From assembly GCF_000469585.1 (NCBI RefSeq), contig NZ_AWNK01000010.1, forward strand, positions 18,325 to 64,478: 46,154 bases of DNA. The letters run 5' to 3'. The notes under the pieces were generated by a model. The model made no database searches. It saw only the letters and a program-made list of their open reading frames with translations, and had not been told where the DNA came from. Numbering within the stretch: position 1 is the stretch's first letter; the number at the start of each line of letters is the position of its first letter. Below are positions 42,123 to 46,154 of the stretch, piece by piece. The translations under genes and the position numbers were made by a program. This DNA is from Chrysiogenes arsenatis DSM 11915 (GTDB lineage: Bacteria; Chrysiogenota; Chrysiogenetes; Chrysiogenales; Chrysiogenaceae).

Positions 42123-42151
42123 TTGCAGAGGGAAAACGGGTGTGGTAGTAT
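42123..42151 (+). promoter_or_regulatory. Candidate promoter of rpmB
   Basis: TTGCAG (42123-42128), a 17 bp spacer and TAGTAT (42146-42151), about 58 bp before the rpmB start. Confidence 0.6.
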
Positions 42152-42209
42152 CCCCTGTCGATTTTAAGGAAACAACGTTTACTTTTTATAAAGATCTGGA
42201 GGTAGGTAC

Positions 42210-42395
42210 GTGGCCAGAAAGTGTGACATCTGCGGCAAAGGACCTCAAGTTGGAAACAACGTGAGCCATGCCAACAACAGAACGAAAAAGCGCTCTCTTC
42301 CGAACTTGAAGAGCAAGTTGGTAGAAGTCAATGGCAAGCCAATGCGTATTAAGATATGCACCGGCTGCCTGAGAACCCTTGACAAGGTAAGCTAA
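42210..42395 (+). CDS. rpmB: 50S ribosomal protein L28
   Basis: A 61-residue L28. The N-terminal [33 protein letters not shown] and the later [11 protein letters not shown] are diagnostic. Two CxxC pairs (near residues 5-8 and 51-54) should form a zinc ribbon. A Zn-type L28 usually coexists with a zinc-free paralogue used under zinc limitation; none is in the window. The GTG start follows GGAGG. Confidence 0.96.
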   Translation: MARKCDICGKGPQVGNNVSHANNRTKKRSLPNLKSKLVEVNGKPMRIKICTGCLRTLDKVS

Positions 42396-42418
42396 GTAGC
42401 GGATTTTGTCAGAGTGTC

Positions 42419-42453
42419 AAAAGCCCAGTGGAGTGAGTCCGCTGGGCTTTTTG
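42419..42453 (+). terminator. Terminator between rpmB and mutY
   Basis: A hairpin with arms AAAAGCCCAG and CTGGGCTTTT and inner pairing across an AGTGAG loop. T-runs lie on both sides, so it can serve rpmB and the convergent mutY. Confidence 0.85.
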
Positions 42454-42462
42454 CATTTCAGT

Positions 42463-43467
42463 TTATGCTGGTGGGTCGGATTGGTGCAGGTAGGCTTCCC
42501 GCGTTAGCCGTGCCGCATTGGCAGGGAAAATCGTAAAAGCAGGTGAGCCGTCGAGTATTTGGGCATTCACCAGATCCGTTGCTACGCCAGCGTGCTGCAC
42601 ACGGGCAAACGGAGGGCGGACAGACACGTCAAGCTGCCACGTATCACGAAAGTATTGTTTCACGGCCGACCTGCCAACGTATTCAGGTGGAAGCGTAAAC
42701 GGCATGTACGCTTCGGGCGTTGCGGAGTAGTAGTGCTGGTGTTTTTCGTGCAGCCAGACGATGGTGGCGCGCGCCTGTCCTCTCCGTTGTTGTTTGATCT
42801 GTGGGTCTTGCGGGCTACGACTGACAGCGTTTGCATGGCAACACTGCGGGCGCAACGGGCAGGCCTCACAGTGTGGTTCTTTGCGGCAGACCACTCCTGC
42901 GAAATCCATCAGTAAGCCATTTAATTCCGGTAGATAGGGAAGTAAGGCTGTTTCTGCGTCAGCAAGCTCTGAGCTTTTACGTTTTTCGCCATACAGATAG
43001 CGCCCCAGTACTTTTTCGAGATTGGTGTCGCAGGCCAGTACCGCTTGCCCGAAGCCAAATGCTAGAATGGCGCGTGCGGTATACGACCCAATGCCGGGCA
43101 GGCGGCGCAGGGCGGTTTCATCGTTGGGAAACATTCCACCGTATTCGTGGCAGAGGCGTTGCGCGCACAGGAGCATATTGCGGCCGCGTTGATAGTAGCC
43201 AAGCCCGGCGTAGTAGGGCAGAAATTCTTCCCATGGCACATTTTGCAGGTCATGCAGTGAAGGGAAGCGGGTGATAAACCGCGTGTAGAAAGGGGTGACT
43301 CGGCTGACTTGCGTTTGTTGCAGCATCACCTCGCTCACCCAGATATGATATGGGCTCGCCGTGGCAGTACGCCAGGGGAGCCCTTCGCGACGAAACAGAG
43401 GAGCGTGAGCAGTGAGTGTGGCTCCTAGGAAATCGAGCGTCTCTGTGATCAGCACGCCCCAGCCCAT
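42463..43467 (-). CDS. mutY: A/G-specific adenine glycosylase MutY
   Basis: A 334-residue DNA glycosylase. The catalytic Glu46 in VSEVMLQQTQV, the helix-hairpin-helix LPGIGSYTARAILAF and a catalytic Asp near 147 (ACDTNLEKVLGR) are present. The [4Fe-4S] ligands are Cys194, 200, 203 and 209 (C-x5-C-x2-C-x5-C). It removes adenine opposite 8-oxoguanine. The usual DGN at the Asp site is DTN here, as in other known adenine-glycosylase branches, and the C-terminal NUDIX-like domain is short. The gene overlaps the preceding one by 19 bp. Confidence 0.93.
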   Translation of the reverse strand: MGWGVLITETLDFLGATLTAHAPLFRREGLPWRTATASPYHIWVSEVMLQQTQVSRVTPFYTRFITRFPSLHDLQNVPWEEFLPYYAGLGYYQRGRNMLLCAQRLCHEYGGMFPNDETALRRLPGIGSYTARAILAFGFGQAVLACDTNLEKVLGRYLYGEKRKSSELADAETALLPYLPELNGLLMDFAGVVCRKEPHCEACPLRPQCCHANAVSRSPQDPQIKQQRRGQARATIVWLHEKHQHYYSATPEAYMPFTLPPEYVGRSAVKQYFRDTWQLDVSVRPPFARVQHAGVATDLVNAQILDGSPAFTIFPANAARLTREAYLHQSDPPA

Positions 43468-43844
43468 TGCGTAAAATTCTGTAAGTCTTGCTCGATCATC
43501 CCTTGCAGCATGGCGCTTATACCGACACCCTCTTCGGCGCCATCTAAGTGCGGAAAATCAACCGTAATGATAGCGCTATCGCTGTCGGCACCTGCTTCAA
43601 CGCCAAAGCGACTCAGAATAGACATGCCAAGTGCCTGATAGGTCGCCTCAACACGCCGTTCCGCATCATGGCACTGCCATGTAAAGGGAATTGGCCCCAT
43701 CATGGTGATGGCACTCCACGAGCCGTTGGTTTGTGGCTCGACGGCGTCGATCATCATTGACCATTCCGGGTAGGCCGAAGGGTCTTTCAGCATTGCATAG
43801 ACCTGATCTGGCGGGAGAGCTATCGGATAACGGCTCTGGTTCAC
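43449..43844 (-). CDS. SRPBCC/START-like small protein
   Basis: A 131-residue protein. The N-terminal pattern PPDQVYAMLKDPSAYPEWSMMIDAVEP is typical of SRPBCC (polyketide-cyclase/START-like) ligand-binding folds, and the centre (WSAITMMGPIPFTWQC) would fit the beta-sheet grip. Ligand unknown. GTG follows GGAGG and overlaps the stop of the reductase gene (GTGA). It lies between a reductase and mutY, possibly in the same transcript. Confidence 0.7.
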   Translation of the reverse strand: MNQSRYPIALPPDQVYAMLKDPSAYPEWSMMIDAVEPQTNGSWSAITMMGPIPFTWQCHDAERRVEATYQALGMSILSRFGVEAGADSDSAIITVDFPHLDGAEEGVGISAMLQGMIEQDLQNFTQWAGAC

Positions 43845-44779
43845 GCTTTTCCTCCAAGACGGGTTAGGTATTCGGTCAAGCGCAAGGCGGCTTTACTTCC
43901 CTCGCCGACAGCAATGCCAATTTGCTTGTATTTGACGCTTGTGACATCGCCTGCAGCAAAAATCCCCGGTACGTTGGTTTCGTTGAGGCCGTTGACAACG
44001 ATTTCGCCCATTTCATTTGTTTCTAATAAGTTATCTGCAAGCGCAAAGTTTGGTGAACGGCCGATTTCGACGAAAACACCATCAGTTGTAATTTCTTTGG
44101 TAACGCCGGTGTTCTTTTCTTTAATACGAATAGCGGTCAGGTATTGGCCATCGCCGATGATTTCGTCTGGGATATAATTTTCATACACATTGACGGGCAG
44201 CTCGGCAAGGCGATCCATCAGAATTGGTTCGCCGCGCAGTTGACTGCGGACAATAAGGTTAACCTCGCTGGCAATCTTCGCCATCTCCAGCGCAGCTTCG
44301 ACGCCAGAAGTGCCGCCGCCGATGATAGTAACCACTTTTTTGCGGTACAGTGGGCCGTCGCAGGTGGTGCAGTAGGTTAATCCTTTGCCGTTATATTCAT
44401 CTTCACCAGCGACGTTGATTTTCTTGGGTTTTGCCCCAGTCGCGATGATTACCGATTTGCCGGTATAGCGTTTGCCGTCAGTGGTGATGAATGTTTTTGT
44501 GTCGCCATGATCTTCAATTTTTTCGACAGCGGCACCGAGCTCGATATCGACGGCATATTTCCGGACGTGCTCTTCAAAGAGCATTGCCATTTCCCAGCCA
44601 GTGGAGTGGATAATGCCCAGATAATTTTCGACATCAAAGGTTTTGGTCAACTGTCCGCCGGAATCATAGGCCACAATCAGGGTAGAAAGGTTTTTGCGCG
44701 CAGTGTAAATGGCGGCCGAGGCACCCGCAGGGCCGAGTCCGGCAATAATGACATCATAGATTTTTTCGGTCGTATTCAT
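43841..44779 (-). CDS. Thioredoxin reductase-like flavoprotein, AhpF type without N-terminal domain
   Basis: A 312-residue FAD/NAD(P) pyridine nucleotide-disulphide reductase. GLGPAGASAAIYTARKN binds FAD. The redox Cys pair is Cys137-Thr-Thr-Cys140 (YCTTCDGP). GGGTSGVEAAL at 154-164 is the nucleotide-binding loop. The C-terminal FVEIGRSPN, ETNVPGIFAAGDVTSV and YKQIGIAVGEG closely follow AhpF, more than classical TrxB. The usual NADPH-binding HRRxxxR is replaced (VRSQLRGEP), so NADH or another donor is possible. No AhpF N-terminal thioredoxin-fold domain is present. GGAGGAG precedes ATG 44779. Confidence 0.85.
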   Translation of the reverse strand: MNTTEKIYDVIIAGLGPAGASAAIYTARKNLSTLIVAYDSGGQLTKTFDVENYLGIIHSTGWEMAMLFEEHVRKYAVDIELGAAVEKIEDHGDTKTFITTDGKRYTGKSVIIATGAKPKKINVAGEDEYNGKGLTYCTTCDGPLYRKKVVTIIGGGTSGVEAALEMAKIASEVNLIVRSQLRGEPILMDRLAELPVNVYENYIPDEIIGDGQYLTAIRIKEKNTGVTKEITTDGVFVEIGRSPNFALADNLLETNEMGEIVVNGLNETNVPGIFAAGDVTSVKYKQIGIAVGEGSKAALRLTEYLTRLGGKA

Positions 44780-44802
44780 GTATGACTCCTCCATAGAACA
44801 AG

Positions 44803-46131
44803 TTAAAATTGCACAACGGCACTGCCGTGTCCGCGCCGGATTTCCATTTTTCCGCCACCCTGAGCGCGGGCAGCCAATAAGGCCTCTACCAACCGAGGCA
44901 AAGTGCCGACTTCTTGCCCATTGATGGACATAATAAAATCGCCCTGCACTAACCCAGTTTTATCACCCCAGCTACGGCGAAGCACTTCTTTTATTTGCAT
45001 CGCACGTTGTTGATAGGGCTCAACGCGCAATCCTAACCACTCTTCCAGTACTTTCAGGCCGTATTCAATCGGTAATGAACGCGCGGCCACCGGAATGCGC
45101 AGGAGTTCGCCGCGCCGCACAATGGTCAGCGTAATCGTGTCGTCCGGCGTGTAGTCGCCCACTTGCTCTAGAAAATCGGCTTCACTGGAAACGGGAATAT
45201 TGCCAACTTGGATGATAATATCCTGTGGTTGTAACAAGCGTTGTGCGGCAAGTTGCTGGTCGATAATACGGCTGACGAGTACGCCATACGGCAGCGTATG
45301 GCCGCCAAACACGGTGCGCATCTGCTCGTTCAACTCCTGCACTTCTATGCCAATCCATGCCCGTTCAACTCGCCCATGACGTACCAGCGAGCGGTACACG
45401 CGCAGTGCTTTGTTTGAAGGAATGGCAAAGCCAATCCCCTGTGCATTGCGATAAATAGCCGTATTAATACCGATTAGATCGCCATTGATATTCAGGAGTG
45501 GCCCGCCACTATTGCCAGGGTTGATCATGGTGTCGGTTTGGATCAGATTGTTGAACATTCGGTCGTTATCCTGAATGGAGCGTCCTGTAGCGGAAACGAT
45601 TCCCGTGGTTACGGTGTTTGAAAAGCCAAACGGATTACCGATGGCGACAACTGGTTCGCCAATCAGAATATGATCGGAATCAAATGGGCGGATGCACTGG
45701 AGCGGTTCGCCAGGGCTTGCTTGAATGCCCAATACGGCGATGTCGCTACGGCGGTCAAGTCCAATGAGTGTGGCAGTATAGCTACGGTTGTTGCTGGTGA
45801 AGACCGTGATCTCTGTCGCGCCATCGACCACATGCGTGTTGGTGAGAATGTGCCCTTGGCGGCAGTCGATAATTACTCCTGAGCCAAGCGAGCGGGCGCG
45901 ATAGGTGCGGCGTGGATCGCGGAAAAAATTGCCAAAGAATTCTTGAAATACCGGATCATTAAACACAAACGGCACTGACTGTGTTTGCTTGACCGTTACC
46001 GTGGATATGTTGACAACGGCGCCGCCAACCTTTTCCACAACCTCAACCACCGGCGTGCGACGTGGATCGCCAAAGGCATTTGGCGTTATCGCTAAGTATA
46101 TAATGAGGAAAAGTAAAAGAATACGGCTCAT
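44803..46131 (-). CDS. Periplasmic serine protease HtrA/DegP family
   Basis: A 442-residue protease. A signal sequence (about 1-21) precedes the trypsin-like domain with catalytic His100 (LTNTHVVDG), Asp130 (RRSDIAVL) and Ser208 (NPGNSGGP). Two PDZ domains follow (about 265-345 and 360-442; GVLVSRIID, TGLVQGDFIMSING). It degrades or refolds misfolded envelope proteins. A distinctive PFVFNDPVFQEFFGNFFRDPRR loop lies before the protease core, as in DegP/DegQ. ATG 46131 follows AAGGAT; a longer in-frame start at 46149 is less likely. It precedes the reductase gene on the same strand. Confidence 0.94.
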   Translation of the reverse strand: MSRILLLFLIIYLAITPNAFGDPRRTPVVEVVEKVGGAVVNISTVTVKQTQSVPFVFNDPVFQEFFGNFFRDPRRTYRARSLGSGVIIDCRQGHILTNTHVVDGATEITVFTSNNRSYTATLIGLDRRSDIAVLGIQASPGEPLQCIRPFDSDHILIGEPVVAIGNPFGFSNTVTTGIVSATGRSIQDNDRMFNNLIQTDTMINPGNSGGPLLNINGDLIGINTAIYRNAQGIGFAIPSNKALRVYRSLVRHGRVERAWIGIEVQELNEQMRTVFGGHTLPYGVLVSRIIDQQLAAQRLLQPQDIIIQVGNIPVSSEADFLEQVGDYTPDDTITLTIVRRGELLRIPVAARSLPIEYGLKVLEEWLGLRVEPYQQRAMQIKEVLRRSWGDKTGLVQGDFIMSINGQEVGTLPRLVEALLAARAQGGGKMEIRRGHGSAVVQF

Positions 46132-46154
46132 AGATTGATCCTTACGCAAAAAAC

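Noticed and set aside
1-46154. CRISPR arrays, insertion sequences and prophage
   Set aside because: No spaced direct repeats, transposase or integrase frames or terminal inverted repeats with target duplications were found.

Overview
The window reads as a chromosomal segment of a motile Gram-negative bacterium of moderate GC. The evidence is an outer-membrane TolC-type channel, an RND efflux pump, a periplasmic HtrA protease, an AMIN-domain amidase, a flagellar basal-body operon behind a sigma-54-like promoter, and the conserved rpmH-rnpA-yidD-yidC-jag block. The mix of FlrC-type flagellar control, a short Fsa-type transaldolase and CxxC-type ribosomal protein L28 would suit a deep-branching lineage such as Chrysiogenetes, Deferribacteres or a delta-proteobacterium-like group. 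The sequence alone does not fix the taxon.

Layout. 1-3393 (+): the tail of an unknown gene, a class II cyclic-nucleotide-phosphodiesterase-like MBL protein, a circularly permuted ATP-grasp protein and an alpha-E protein. 3395-5336: a compact type II restriction-modification system with an Eco47II-like endonuclease and a convergent C5-cytosine methyltransferase carrying an N-terminal MerR-like HTH. 5507-5582: tRNA-Gly(CCC). 5629-14425 (-): flagellar block flgB-flgC-fliE-fliF-fliG-fliH-fliI-fliJ, preceded by the gene for a sigma-54-dependent response regulator and a YjfB-like motility protein. 14529-16967: signalling genes (EAL-HDOD protein, stand-alone receiver) and small proteins. 17041-21607 (-): amiC-type amidase, SspB-like protein and a very unusual phosphohexomutase-esterase fusion. 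22226-23008 (+): YafJ-type glutamine amidotransferase. 23132-29799 (+): Cu(I)/Ag(I) efflux operon (His/Cys-rich exported protein, CusC, CusB with a fused CusF domain, CusA, CusF). 30148-31294 (-): two unknown proteins behind a good sigma-54-like promoter. 31512-32681 (+): exported MsrA-MsrB fusion. 33231-35554: PfkB/adenosine kinase facing an MFS transporter. 35729-39634 (+): consensus promoter, rpmH, rnpA, yidD, yidC, jag, transaldolase, terminator. 39729-42100 (+): IclR regulator with FAH-family and nitrilase-family enzymes. 42210-42395 (+): rpmB. 42463-46131 (-): htrA/degP, an AhpF-like thioredoxin-reductase homologue, an SRPBCC-like protein and mutY.

How the genes work together. The NtrC-type regulator at 12634-14118 lies directly upstream of a sigma-54-like element that begins the flgB operon, so it probably drives that operon. 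The same promoter type before the unknown pair at 30148-31294 suggests these belong to the flagellar or another sigma-54 regulon. The Cus genes overlap translationally and carry two CusF-type metal sites, one fused to the adaptor and one free.

The observations I rate highest are the phosphohexomutase-esterase fusion, the apparent lack of any ATG/GTG/TTG start for fliI, the CusB-CusF fusion alongside free CusF, the HTH-methyltransferase whose gene overlaps its partner nuclease gene tail to tail by 110 bp, the sigma-54-controlled unknown pair, and two unannotated single-helix microproteins. I did not find a clearly new multi-gene defence or mobile system.
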